From: Candidatus Omnitrophota bacterium
GTDB lineage: Bacteria > NPL-UPA2 > BS750m-G34
DNA length: 16,975 bases
Direction of reading: 5' to 3'
NCBI GenBank assembly: GCA_030640045.1
Contig: DAOWKF010000111.1
Location: 1-16,975 of the forward strand
Below, in pieces: positions 1 to 7,932 of this stretch. The position numbers were made by a program, and so were the translations under genes. Positions within the stretch are counted from its first letter, which is position 1, and every line of letters starts with the position of its first letter. The notes under the pieces were generated by a model. That model was not told the DNA's origin. It was given only the letters and a program-made list of their open reading frames with translations, and ran no database searches.

Positions 1-1
1 A

Positions 2-1627
2 GCAGGTCTTGCCAAGAGTTTTGGCAGCGGCGCTATGACAAACTCTATAAATGAGATTACCAATGCTCAATGTATCCTGGCCATAGGCACTAATACTACA
101 AATGCCCATCCTGTAATTGGACTTAAGATAAAACAGGCAGTGCGAAATGACGCAAAGCTCATTGTAGCCAATCCTAAAGAAATCGATCTGTGTCGTTTCG
201 CTGATATTTTTCTTCAGCATCTGCCTGGTACAGACGTGGCCCTCCTTATGGGTATGATGCGTGTTATCGTCGATGAAGGCCTTTTTGATGAGGCCTTTAT
301 AAAAAGTCGTTGTGAGAATTTTGAAGTCTTTAAGGGATCACTTAAAAAATTTAATCCGGATTTTGTAGAAAAGACTACATCTGTGCCATGGGAGAAGATA
401 GTAGAGGCAGCCAGGTGTTATGCTGTTAATAAACCTGCAAGTATCCTCTACGCAATGGGTATTACACAGCATATTACAGGCACTGATAACGTGCTGGCGA
501 CGAGTAATTTAGCGTTACTTACAGGAAATGTCGGGAAACCATCAACAGGTGTTAATCCTTTGAGGGGACAGAATAATGTCCAGGGCGCATGTGATGTGGG
601 GGCACTTCCCGATGTATATCCCGGTTATCAAAAGGTAAATGATCCGGAGGTAAGAAAGAAATTTGAATCGGCATGGGGATGCAAGTTGTCTAATTCTCCC
701 GGGCTTACACACGTTGAGTTATTTAATGCCATATATGAGAAAAAGATTAAAGCCCTCTATCTGGTTGGTGAAAATCCTGTTTTAAGTGAGGCAAATTCTA
801 AGCATGTTGAGGATGCTATTAAGAGATTGGAATTTTTTGTAGCCCAGGATATATTTCTTTCAGAAACTGCGAGATTAGCTGATGTGGTTTTACCTGCCGC
901 CAGTTTCGCAGAGAAAGACGGGACATTCACGAACACCGAGCGCAGGGTTCAGCGGGTGCGTAAGGCAATTGTGCCTCCAGGTGATGCAAAACCTGATTGG
1001 TGGATAACATGCCGGATTGCCAAAAAGATGGAGGGTAAGGGGTTTGATTTTTTTCATCCCTCTGAAATTATGGATGAGATTGCCTCTCTCACCTCAAGCT
1101 ATAAGGGTATATCCTACGACCGTTTAGAGAAAGAAGGTTTGCAATGGCCCTGTCCTGCGCTGGAACATCCCGGGACACCATTCCTTCATGTTGAGAAATT
1201 CGCTACAAAAAACGGCAAGGGTAAATTTATGCCTCTGGAGCATAAACCGCCTGCTGAGGTGCCGGACGATAAGTATCCTATAATTCTTACTACTGACCGC
1301 AGTCTCTTTCATTTCCATACAGCCACTATGACACGGAGGGTAGAAGGGCTTGATATATTAGATGGGCAGGAGTTATTAAATATTAATCCGGCAGATGCAG
1401 CTACATTTGGGATTAGTGATGGAGAGATGACCATGGTTTCTTCCCGCCGGGGAAAGATTAAGGTTAAGGCAAAGGTAACAGATATCTGTCCGCCAGGAGT
1501 AGTGTCTATGACATTCCATTTTGCTGAGACACCTACAAATGTCCTTACTAATTCTGCGCTTGACCCTGTTTCCAAAATTCCTGAGACCAAGGTCTGCGCA
1601 GTGCGAATAGAAAAAGGAAAGGATTAA
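2..1627 (+). CDS. fdhA: Formate dehydrogenase alpha subunit, 3' part (5' end outside window)
   Basis: C-terminal part of a molybdopterin-dependent formate dehydrogenase catalytic subunit, which oxidises formate to CO2 (or the reverse). The reading frame is open from base 2 (AGLAKSFGSGAMTNSINEI), so the Met at 35 is internal and the true start lies upstream. About 541 residues are visible: the rest of the molybdopterin oxidoreductase domain, with the family-typical stretch LLTGNVGKPSTGVNPLRGQ near 480-580 nt and ERRVQRVRKAIVPPGDAKPDWW near 940-1005 nt, then the C-terminal molydopterin-dinucleotide-binding domain (HFHTATMTRRVEGLD, then NPADAATFGISDG). The N-terminal Fe-S domain and the Cys/Sec ligand of the metal are not in view, so selenocysteine use cannot be judged. 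The stop is followed 2 nt later by the nuclease gene. Family assignment is secure; the electron acceptor and physiological direction are unknown. Confidence 0.93.
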   Translation, partial: AGLAKSFGSGAMTNSINEITNAQCILAIGTNTTNAHPVIGLKIKQAVRNDAKLIVANPKEIDLCRFADIFLQHLPGTDVALLMGMMRVIVDEGLFDEAFIKSRCENFEVFKGSLKKFNPDFVEKTTSVPWEKIVEAARCYAVNKPASILYAMGITQHITGTDNVLATSNLALLTGNVGKPSTGVNPLRGQNNVQGACDVGALPDVYPGYQKVNDPEVRKKFESAWGCKLSNSPGLTHVELFNAIYEKKIKALYLVGENPVLSEANSKHVEDAIKRLEFFVAQDIFLSETARLADVVLPAASFAEKDGTFTNTERRVQRVRKAIVPPGDAKPDWWITCRIAKKMEGKGFDFFHPSEIMDEIASLTSSYKGISYDRLEKEGLQWPCPALEHPGTPFLHVEKFATKNGKGKFMPLEHKPPAEVPDDKYPIILTTDRSLFHFHTATMTRRVEGLDILDGQELLNINPADAATFGISDGEMTMVSSRRGKIKVKAKVTDICPPGVVSMTFHFAETPTNVLTNSALDPVSKIPETKVCAVRIEKGKD

Positions 1628-1629
1628 AT

Positions 1630-3027
1630 ATGGCAGCAACAATTAAATTTTGCGGCGGCGTAGGAAGGGTTACCGGCTCTATGCATTTACTGACCGCTAA
1701 TGGAGCTAAGGTTCTCATAGATGTTGGGCTTTTTCAAGGCCGCAGGGATGATTACTATAAAATAAATTCTGAATTTCCTATCAATCCTCCGGATTTAGAT
1801 TGTTGTATTATCTCTCATGCCCACATTGACCATTGCGGAAACTTTCCGACTTTAGTAACAAAGGGTTTTAAAAACAATGCTTATCTCACGCCTTCTACAA
1901 GAGATCTGTGCCGGTATATGTTACCGGATAGCGGCCACATCCAGGAAGAGGATATAAAATATGTAAATAAGATAAATAGAAGACGCGGCAGACCTCCGAG
2001 AAATCCGCTTTATACTAAACAGGATGCTCTAAACGCGTTGCAATATCTTAAATCACTTAATTATCACAAAAAACTGAAAGTGGCACCAAATGTAGACCTT
2101 ACGTTTTTTGACGCAGGGCATATACTTGGTTCCTCTATCCCGACAATTGATATCCCTACAAAAAAAGGAATGATGAGAATTGTCTATGCTGTGGACCTTG
2201 GCAGACCTAATTTGCCTTATCTAAGAGATCCGGAGATACCTGAAGATGTGAATTATCTTATAATCGAGAGCACCTATGGAGGCAGATCTCATTCCGGCAT
2301 AGAGACAACAGAAGAAAAACTTTTAAAGGTGGTAAATAAAACCATCGACCGCGGCGGAAAAATCATTATACCGTCGTTTGCCTTAGAAAGGGCCCAGGAG
2401 ATTTTATATTTTCTTGCCCGGTTACTGCGGCAAAAACGAATGAGAAGCATCCCTATATATCTTGACAGCCCTTTAGCTGTAAAGGTCACGAATGTATTTA
2501 AAGACAATTGGGAATACTTTGATAAAGAAACTCAGGAACTGTTTAGAAAAGGCCAGAGCCCCTTAAGCCATAAAAATATAACGTATATAACAGATGTCGG
2601 GCAGTCTAAAGGATTGCATGACCAGACAGGACCGATGATCATTATCTCAGCCTCAGGCACATGTGAAAACGGAAGGATCCTCCACCACCTTAAGAACAAT
2701 ATAGAGAACCCTTATAATACCATTATCGTTGTGGGGTATATGCCTGAACATACTCTTGGAAGAAAGATTGTTGAAAGGCATCCTATGGTAAATATTTTTG
2801 GGCGTCCTTATGAATTAAAGGCAGAGGTTGTGGTTATGGATTCTTTCAGCGCGCATGCGGATAAAGATGATATTGTCCGGTATGTCAAGGCGTGCGGAAA
2901 GCGCTTGAAGAAAGTATTTCTTGTCCATGGGGAACCTGAGCAATCTGAAAAGCTAAGACAAAAATTAGCCTCTTTAAATGTCAGGGTCTCCGTCCCTAAA
3001 AGAAATGAGATAGTTCATCTATTTTAA
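1630..3027 (+). CDS. Metallo-beta-lactamase/beta-CASP RNA nuclease (CPSF73/YSH1-like)
   Basis: 465-residue soluble protein of the beta-CASP metallo-beta-lactamase family, whose members cleave RNA. Visible motifs in order: zinc motif SHAHIDHCG at residues 62-70 (H63, H65, D67, H68), DAGHILGS at 161-168 (third metal His164), the metal-bridging Asp in VDLGR around 189, beta-CASP motif FALERAQEIL, then SASGTCENGRILHHL, and the C-terminal FSAHAD and VHGE motifs. All are intact and the length is normal for this subfamily, so it is probably an active endo- or exoribonuclease; RNA as substrate is inferred from family. The start is backed by GGAAAGG about 7 nt upstream. The 2-nt gap to fdhA suggests translational coupling with formate dehydrogenase, an unexpected partner. 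Its stop overlaps the stop of the convergent gene by 4 nt (shared TTAA). Confidence 0.92.
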   Translation: MAATIKFCGGVGRVTGSMHLLTANGAKVLIDVGLFQGRRDDYYKINSEFPINPPDLDCCIISHAHIDHCGNFPTLVTKGFKNNAYLTPSTRDLCRYMLPDSGHIQEEDIKYVNKINRRRGRPPRNPLYTKQDALNALQYLKSLNYHKKLKVAPNVDLTFFDAGHILGSSIPTIDIPTKKGMMRIVYAVDLGRPNLPYLRDPEIPEDVNYLIIESTYGGRSHSGIETTEEKLLKVVNKTIDRGGKIIIPSFALERAQEILYFLARLLRQKRMRSIPIYLDSPLAVKVTNVFKDNWEYFDKETQELFRKGQSPLSHKNITYITDVGQSKGLHDQTGPMIIISASGTCENGRILHHLKNNIENPYNTIIVVGYMPEHTLGRKIVERHPMVNIFGRPYELKAEVVVMDSFSAHADKDDIVRYVKACGKRLKKVFLVHGEPEQSEKLRQKLASLNVRVSVPKRNEIVHLF

Positions 3028-3902
3028 AAGGGTTCTTTATGGATGGAACTAAATTTATCCCTGTGGCAATTGACCACAAAGCAAATGGTATTTGGGTTTA
3101 TCGAATCTACATGATTAACAAAAAGAATTTCTCCCTCTGGAAAACGGGAAAGTATTATGTTACGTTTAAACACAGCATAAATTAAAGCAAGTTGATCCCT
3201 TTCGCTGTATTCAGAAAGTTGATTAAGCACATCCTGGTTTAATACATTATATTTTGAGTCGTGAACTCGCCCGATGAAACCGTTTTCAAATACAGTGCCT
3301 TTTATAGGTATATTTAACTCCTGAAATAACATTTTTTGCTTTTGAAGTTTTTCAAAATCAAGAAACCTGTGATTTAATATAGCATTAAACTCATCTTGCC
3401 ATCCTTTTCGAATTACATGGGTGGTAACAAAAAAATCATGTTGCCGGGTGATATCAAAAATATTAAGTAACTTATTCGCATTATTAGTGATGATAAAATT
3501 GCTATCTATATATATACTACATTGTATATTTTTAAATAAAAAAGGTATTGCCCATTTAATAAATCTATTTTGGTAAATATCTGCGACTGGCCATTTAGGA
3601 ATTTTATTTATTTGGACAATTTTAAGCCATTTCGGACAGACTCCTATTGCCATGTCTTCCGAGGTAACTATAATAACAAGTATTTCACCTCTATTCGCAA
3701 GTTGTAAGACTGCTTTTGATTCCGTTAATCCAACAACACATTCATCAAAGTGTTTCTGTCCAAATGGAGCTGCAATTAATGCTTTTTTCGCTTTATATTT
3801 ATCTAAAGCATATTTTTTTCTAATCTGTGTAATGGTCTGTTTAATTTGGCGTGTTACTTTATAAGAATTTACTGATTTTTTTAATAAATTAAAATAATTC
3901 AT
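3024..3902 (-). CDS. DUF616 / TOD1-MUCI70-like glycosyltransferase
   Basis: 292-residue protein. It matches, by recalled motif pattern, the DUF616 glycosyltransferase-like family: RFIKWAIPFLFKNIQCSIYID followed by N (family pattern R.K..PH.lF..y..siWiD.n), a conserved His in TTHVIRKGW, then FENGFIGRVHD and the C-terminal YSERDQLALIYAVFKR (family S.RDQL.l.Y). Such bacterial proteins usually sit in surface polysaccharide loci; donor and acceptor are unknown. No signal peptide or clear membrane span. I chose the ATG at 3902 (weak AAAGAG upstream). An in-frame ATG exists at 3923, and reading further upstream to 4019 would only translate the tRNA-Ser. The gene is much more AT-rich than its neighbours (hand-counted 60-base lines of about 15-33% GC against about 50% in purC), suggesting recent acquisition. 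It lies 32 nt past the tRNA-Ser and may share its transcript. Confidence 0.72.
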   Translation of the reverse strand: MNYFNLLKKSVNSYKVTRQIKQTITQIRKKYALDKYKAKKALIAAPFGQKHFDECVVGLTESKAVLQLANRGEILVIIVTSEDMAIGVCPKWLKIVQINKIPKWPVADIYQNRFIKWAIPFLFKNIQCSIYIDSNFIITNNANKLLNIFDITRQHDFFVTTHVIRKGWQDEFNAILNHRFLDFEKLQKQKMLFQELNIPIKGTVFENGFIGRVHDSKYNVLNQDVLNQLSEYSERDQLALIYAVFKRNIILSRFPEGEILFVNHVDSINPNTICFVVNCHRDKFSSIHKEPF

Positions 3903-3934
3903 TTTCTCTTTGAATCTTTTCATAGAAGTAGAAT

Positions 3935-4025
3935 TGGCGGAGAGAGGAGGATTCGAACCTCCGGACGCCTTAAAGACGTCAACGGTTTTCGAGACCGCCC
4001 CATTCAACCACTCTGGCATCTCTCC
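3935..4025 (-). tRNA. tRNA-Ser (anticodon CGA), CCA encoded
   Basis: Read on the minus strand this folds as a class II tRNA of 91 nt. The acceptor stem is GGAGAGA/TCTCTCC with discriminator G and an encoded CCA. The anticodon stem GCGGT/ACCGT encloses loop CTCGAAA, giving anticodon CGA (reads UCG). A long variable arm (about GACGTC TTTAA GGCGTC) follows, then the T arm with GGTTCGAATCC. The 5' end is only 11 nt after the purC stop, so there is little room for its own promoter; processing from a purC transcript, or a promoter inside the purC 3' end, is inferred. Confidence 0.96.
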
Positions 4026-4036
4026 GTAATTTTGTT

Positions 4037-4927
4037 TTATAACTTTTGACCTGTTAGAAGAAAGAGGGCCTGGAGATATTTTTTTCTGGTCTTTTGGATT
4101 ATTTCAGGAGGTAACTCGGGGGCAGGAGGGGTTTTATCCCAGTCAAGGGTTTCCAGATAATCCCGCACAAATTGTTTGTCAAAACTGGGCTGCGGACCAC
4201 CAGGAGAATATTCATCTTCAGGCCAGAAGCGGGATGAGTCCGGGGTTAAGACCTCATCAATCAAGATTATGTTATTATTGAATATCCCGAATTCAAATTT
4301 TGTATCTGCGATAATAATTCCTTTTCCTTCGGCATAAACCCTCGCCTTCTTGTAAATGGAAAGGCTTATTTCTTTAAGTCTCGCGGTGATGTCTTTCCCG
4401 ATTGCATTAGATACATCTTCTTCTGTCACATTAATGTCATGCCCTTCTTCTTCTTTTGTGGCCGGGCTGAATATGGATTGTGGCAGTTTTTCGGATTCTT
4501 TAAGCCCTGCCGGGAGTTTTGTCCCTCCTACAATTCCGGTTTTTTTATAGTCCTTCCATCCTGACCCGGAGAGATAACCCCTTACCACACATTCTATTGG
4601 GACAGGTTTTGTCTTTTTGACAACCATTGAGCGGCCATGAAGGATTTCTTTATACGGTTGAAGAATTTCCGGAAACTGATTGACATTAGTTGTAATAACA
4701 TGGTGAGGGGTAATGTCTTTTATAAAATCAAACCAGAAGTTGGAGACCTGAGTCAACACGCACCCCTTGTCCGGAATGCCGTTGGGCAGCACCACATCAA
4801 AACAGGATATCCTGTCACTTGAGATAATTAAAAGGCTGTCTCCAAGGTCATAGACATCACGCACCTTGCCGCGCTTGAAGAGTTTTATATTTTTAAGGTC
4901 AGTTTTAAGGATAATTTTTTCGTTCAT
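4037..4927 (-). CDS. purC: Phosphoribosylaminoimidazole-succinocarboxamide synthase (SAICAR synthetase)
   Basis: Joins CAIR and aspartate with ATP to give SAICAR in de novo IMP synthesis; cytosolic. 296 residues, the longer (yeast-like) form rather than the roughly 240-residue E. coli form. Motifs: [11 protein letters not shown] (about residues 20-30), [63 protein letters not shown] and [11 protein letters not shown]. Intact throughout. The start at 4927 aligns with the family N-terminus (TDLKN then the GKVRD motif) and no alternative Met lies nearby. There is no Shine-Dalgarno upstream, and the best promoter predicts a transcript beginning next to the ATG, so the message may be leaderless. 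The gene is divergent from purB, whose product acts on the PurC product, with a 107-nt shared upstream region containing a palindrome. Confidence 0.97.
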   Translation of the reverse strand: MNEKIILKTDLKNIKLFKRGKVRDVYDLGDSLLIISSDRISCFDVVLPNGIPDKGCVLTQVSNFWFDFIKDITPHHVITTNVNQFPEILQPYKEILHGRSMVVKKTKPVPIECVVRGYLSGSGWKDYKKTGIVGGTKLPAGLKESEKLPQSIFSPATKEEEGHDINVTEEDVSNAIGKDITARLKEISLSIYKKARVYAEGKGIIIADTKFEFGIFNNNIILIDEVLTPDSSRFWPEDEYSPGGPQPSFDKQFVRDYLETLDWDKTPPAPELPPEIIQKTRKKYLQALFLLTGQKL

Positions 4928-4934
4928 ATATTTT

Positions 4935-4963
4935 ACTATACTTCAAGATTGTAAAGTTTACAA
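4935..4963 (-). promoter_or_regulatory. Candidate sigma70-type promoter of purC
   Basis: On the minus strand, TTGTAA (4963-4958) is followed after 17 nt by TATAGT (4940-4935), matching the -35 consensus at 4 of 6 and the -10 at 5 of 6. Transcription would start near 4928, directly at the purC ATG. The -35 and part of the spacer lie inside the 4945-4967 palindrome. Prediction only. Confidence 0.5.
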
Positions 4964-4967
4964 TCTT
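4945..4967. promoter_or_regulatory. 23-bp palindrome, candidate operator between purC and purB
   Basis: Two perfect 11-bp arms, AAGATTGTAAA (4945-4955) and TTTACAATCTT (4957-4967), flank a single central G. A one-base centre cannot form an RNA hairpin loop without opening several pairs, so a dimeric repressor site is the better reading. It covers the -35 and spacer of the predicted purC promoter and lies 16 nt upstream of the predicted purB -35. It does not match the E. coli PurR box or the Bacillus PurBox that I know. The regulator is unknown. Confidence 0.55.
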
Positions 4968-4983
4968 TTTTTTCTTTTTCTTT

Positions 4984-5011
4984 TTGAAAAAAAGATAGGC
5001 TGTGATAGAAT
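4984..5011 (+). promoter_or_regulatory. Candidate promoter of the purB operon
   Basis: TTGAAA (4984-4989) is separated by 16 nt from TAGAAT (5006-5011), which is preceded by TGA at 5003-5005, an extended -10 arrangement. The predicted start near 5018 leaves a leader of about 17 nt carrying a strong AGGAGG at 5022-5027, 7 nt before the purB ATG. The leader is too short for a riboswitch. It is the only clear promoter found before the long same-direction gene run. Confidence 0.5.
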
Positions 5012-5034
5012 AATCCTGTTCAGGAGGCTTAATT

Positions 5035-6327
5035 ATGATAAATAGATATACCCTGCCGGAGATGGCTGCCCTGTGGAGCGAAGAGAAAAAGCTCTCAACC
5101 TGGCTTGAGGTTGAAATCCTTGCATGTGAGGCCTGGGCAGAACTTGGAAAGATTCCTAAAAAGTCTTTAGCTAAAATAAAGGGTAAGGCCAGTTTTAAGC
5201 TAAAACGCATGGCTGAGATTGAGGATGTAGTTCAGCATGATATTATTGCATTTCTTTCATCCATTAGCGAAGGACTGGGCAAAGAATCCCGGTTTATCCA
5301 TATGGGGATGACATCTTCAGATGTCCTGGATACAGCCCTGGGAGTTATGATGAGAGATGCATCTGAAATAATAATTTCTTCACTTGGAAAATTAATTTCT
5401 GCTCTCCGCCAAAAGGCCATGACCTATAAAAAGTTAGTTATGATGGGCAGAAGCCATGGCGTCCATGCAGAACCTATTACCCTGGGGCTTAAATTTGCCC
5501 TTATGTTAGAGGAATTTAAGCGGGATTTGGCACGGCTTGAAAGGGCAAAAGAGATAATAGCTTTTGGAAAGATATCCGGGGCAGTAGGGACCTATGCAAA
5601 TGTGCCGCCGCAGATAGAAAAATACGTCTGTAAGAAGCTGGGGCTTAAACCTGCACCTATCTCCACCCAGATTGTCCAGCGGGACCGGCATGCTGAGTAT
5701 TTATCTGTTCTGGCAATTATAGCCAGCTCCCTGGATAAATATAGTCTTGAGATAAGAGGTCTTCAGCGCACAGAGATTTTAGAATTAGAGGAGCCGTTTG
5801 GTAAGGGACAGAAGGGTTCTTCTGCTATGCCGCACAAGAGGAATCCTATAACCTGTGAGAGGATATGCGGTCTGGCAAGGGTAATCAGGACAAATGCCTT
5901 AGCAGCATTCGAGAACATAGCGCTCTGGCATGAGAGGGATATCTCACATTCTTCAGTAGAGAGGATTATTATTCCTGATTCTACTACACTGCTTCATTAT
6001 ATGCTGGAGAAATTTATATATGTGATACAAAATATCAATGTCTATCCGGAAAATATGGCAAGGAATATTGATATGGGTAAAAATAGATTTTTCTCTCAGA
6101 GGGTTTTACTTGCGCTTGTAGAAAAAGGGCTCACCAGGGAAGATGCTTATAAATTAGTGCAGACCCAGGCAATGAAGAGCTGGCAAAAGGGATTAGATTT
6201 TAAGAAATTGGTGAAGAACGACAAAAATATAAGACGCTATCTTAAAGAAAAAGATATTAAAAAATGTTTTGATTTAAAGGCCAGTCTCTCTAATGTAGAG
6301 ACTATTTTTAAGCGCTTAGGGATATAG
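5035..6327 (+). CDS. purB: Adenylosuccinate lyase
   Basis: Removes fumarate from SAICAR (giving AICAR) and from adenylosuccinate (giving AMP), so it serves both IMP and AMP synthesis. 430 residues, the normal length of the shorter bacterial form, in the fumarase/aspartase superfamily. Visible motifs: VQHDI (His68), MTSSDVLDT at about 92-100, GRSHGVHAEPITLG at 138-151 with catalytic His141, and the superfamily signature GSSAMPHKRNP at 261-271 carrying the catalytic serine on the mobile loop. All key residues are present. Start set by AGGAGG 7 nt upstream. It opens the plus-strand gene run and is divergent from purC; purH follows after 42 nt. Confidence 0.97.
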   Translation: MINRYTLPEMAALWSEEKKLSTWLEVEILACEAWAELGKIPKKSLAKIKGKASFKLKRMAEIEDVVQHDIIAFLSSISEGLGKESRFIHMGMTSSDVLDTALGVMMRDASEIIISSLGKLISALRQKAMTYKKLVMMGRSHGVHAEPITLGLKFALMLEEFKRDLARLERAKEIIAFGKISGAVGTYANVPPQIEKYVCKKLGLKPAPISTQIVQRDRHAEYLSVLAIIASSLDKYSLEIRGLQRTEILELEEPFGKGQKGSSAMPHKRNPITCERICGLARVIRTNALAAFENIALWHERDISHSSVERIIIPDSTTLLHYMLEKFIYVIQNINVYPENMARNIDMGKNRFFSQRVLLALVEKGLTREDAYKLVQTQAMKSWQKGLDFKKLVKNDKNIRRYLKEKDIKKCFDLKASLSNVETIFKRLGI

Positions 6328-6369
6328 AAGGAAAAGGGGTCACACCTATTTATAGTAGGGGGAAGAGAA

Positions 6370-7932
6370 GTGAAAATTAAAAGAGCACTTATAAGTGTCA
6401 GCGACAAAGAAGGTATTGTAGATTTTGTTAAGGGTTTAACCAGGCTGGGGATAGAGATAATTTCTACCGGCGGGACAGCCAAAATTCTTGCTGAAAAAGG
6501 AATTAAAGTAATATCTATTAGCGATGTTACAGGTTTCCCTGAGATACTTGATGGCAGGGTTAAGACACTTCATCCTAAAGTCCATGGAGGACTGCTGGCT
6601 CGCCGGGATATACCGGCGCATATGGATGCTGTTAAAGAACTGGGGATAGGACTGATTGATATGGTCGTGGTCAATCTATACCCATTTGAGAAGGTGACTA
6701 AGGATCCGAAGGTATCTTTAGCAGAGGCTATTGAAAATATTGATATTGGTGGACCAAGTATGCTTAGATCCGCGGCTAAAAATTTTACAGATGTTGTGGT
6801 TATAATTGACCCGAAATATTATGAGATGATTCTTCAGGAATTAAAAGAACATAATGGTAAGATAAGCCTTGAGATGCGGCAGAGATTGGCAGTAGAGGTG
6901 TTTAGAAATACTTTTCGGTATGACGGGATTATTGCAAGGTTCTTAAGCCAGAAGATGCTGGGAGAAGAGGGCGGTAAGAAGGAAGGCATGCCGGAGATCC
7001 TTAAGTTTACTTTTGAAAAGATTCAAGAGATGCGTTACGGAGAAAATCCCCATCAGAAGGCATCTTTCTATAGACAATTAGGAAACAGTTATCCAGGCAT
7101 TCCCCAGGCAAAGAAACTCCACGGTAAGGAACTTTCTTATAACAATATACTTGACCTGGACAGTGTCTTAGAGTCTGTTAGAGAATTTAAAGAGCCGGCA
7201 GCTGTGGTAATGAAACACAATTCACCGTGCGGTGCCTCTGTAAGTACAAATATCTACCGCGCATATATCCTGGCGCGTAAGACTGACCCGGTTTCAGCAT
7301 TCGGAGGGATAGTTGGACTTAATCGGCAAGTAGATAAAAAAACAGCTAAGGAGATTTCCAGGACATTTATTGAGGCTGTTGTAGCACCTTCCTATTCTAA
7401 AGCAGCGCTTAAGATTTTGACAAAGAAAAAAGGCATACGGCTTATGGATCTGCCTGCTTTTAATAAAAAGAGGGATGGTTTTTATATCCGCGGAGTTGGC
7501 GGCGGAATACTTTATCAGGAGATAGATCTTATAAGTCATGACGAGAAGAAAATAAAGGTAGTATCAAAACGTAAACCTACTAAGAAGGAAATGGAGGCGC
7601 TTTTATTTGCGTGGAAGGTAGCAAAGAATGTAAAATCAAATGCCATTGTTATAGCAAAGCCAGGAAGGACTATCGGTATCGGCGCAGGGCAGATGTCACG
7701 TATTGATGCATGTAAGATAGCCCTCATGAAGGCGAGCGAGAAGGTTAAAGGAGCAGTTTTAGCATCTGATGCATTTACGCCGTTTTCGGATGTAGTGAAA
7801 TGGGCAAGCCGCTATGGTATTAAAGCCATGATCCAGCCAGGAGGTTCGGTCAGGGATGAAGAGGTTATTAAAGAAGCTGACAAACAGAAGATGGCGCTGG
7901 TGTTTACCGGGATGAGGCATTTCAGGCATTAA
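6370..7932 (+). CDS. purH: Bifunctional AICAR formyltransferase / IMP cyclohydrolase
   Basis: Catalyses the last two steps to IMP: formyl transfer from 10-formyl-THF to AICAR, then ring closure. 520 residues, full length. The N-terminal MGS-like cyclohydrolase domain (about 1-190) shows [14 protein letters not shown] and [19 protein letters not shown]. The C-terminal transformylase domain shows [12 protein letters not shown], the KHNSPCG motif near residue 282 with the catalytic Lys-His pair, FGGIVGLNR and the terminal [14 protein letters not shown]. Start is GTG at 6370, preceded by the purine-rich GGGGGAAGAG. Its stop overlaps the purD start by one base (TAATG), implying coupled translation. 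Confidence 0.97.
   Translation: MKIKRALISVSDKEGIVDFVKGLTRLGIEIISTGGTAKILAEKGIKVISISDVTGFPEILDGRVKTLHPKVHGGLLARRDIPAHMDAVKELGIGLIDMVVVNLYPFEKVTKDPKVSLAEAIENIDIGGPSMLRSAAKNFTDVVVIIDPKYYEMILQELKEHNGKISLEMRQRLAVEVFRNTFRYDGIIARFLSQKMLGEEGGKKEGMPEILKFTFEKIQEMRYGENPHQKASFYRQLGNSYPGIPQAKKLHGKELSYNNILDLDSVLESVREFKEPAAVVMKHNSPCGASVSTNIYRAYILARKTDPVSAFGGIVGLNRQVDKKTAKEISRTFIEAVVAPSYSKAALKILTKKKGIRLMDLPAFNKKRDGFYIRGVGGGILYQEIDLISHDEKKIKVVSKRKPTKKEMEALLFAWKVAKNVKSNAIVIAKPGRTIGIGAGQMSRIDACKIALMKASEKVKGAVLASDAFTPFSDVVKWASRYGIKAMIQPGGSVRDEEVIKEADKQKMALVFTGMRHFRH

Noticed and set aside
3903..4019. N-terminal extension of the glycosyltransferase frame up to 4019 (MPEWLNGAVSKTVDVFKA...)
   Set aside because: These residues are the translation of tRNA-Ser; the real protein begins at 3902 (or possibly 3923).
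4945..4980. Palindrome plus T-run read as an intrinsic terminator on the plus strand
   Set aside because: No plus-strand gene ends there, the stem is AT-rich and the centre is one base, so a terminator hairpin is unlikely; position on a promoter favours an operator.
4905..5210. 101-codon minus-strand frame across the purC-purB intergenic region
   Set aside because: It overlaps the purB start and the promoter region, and its C-terminal part is a lysine run read from the poly-T tract.
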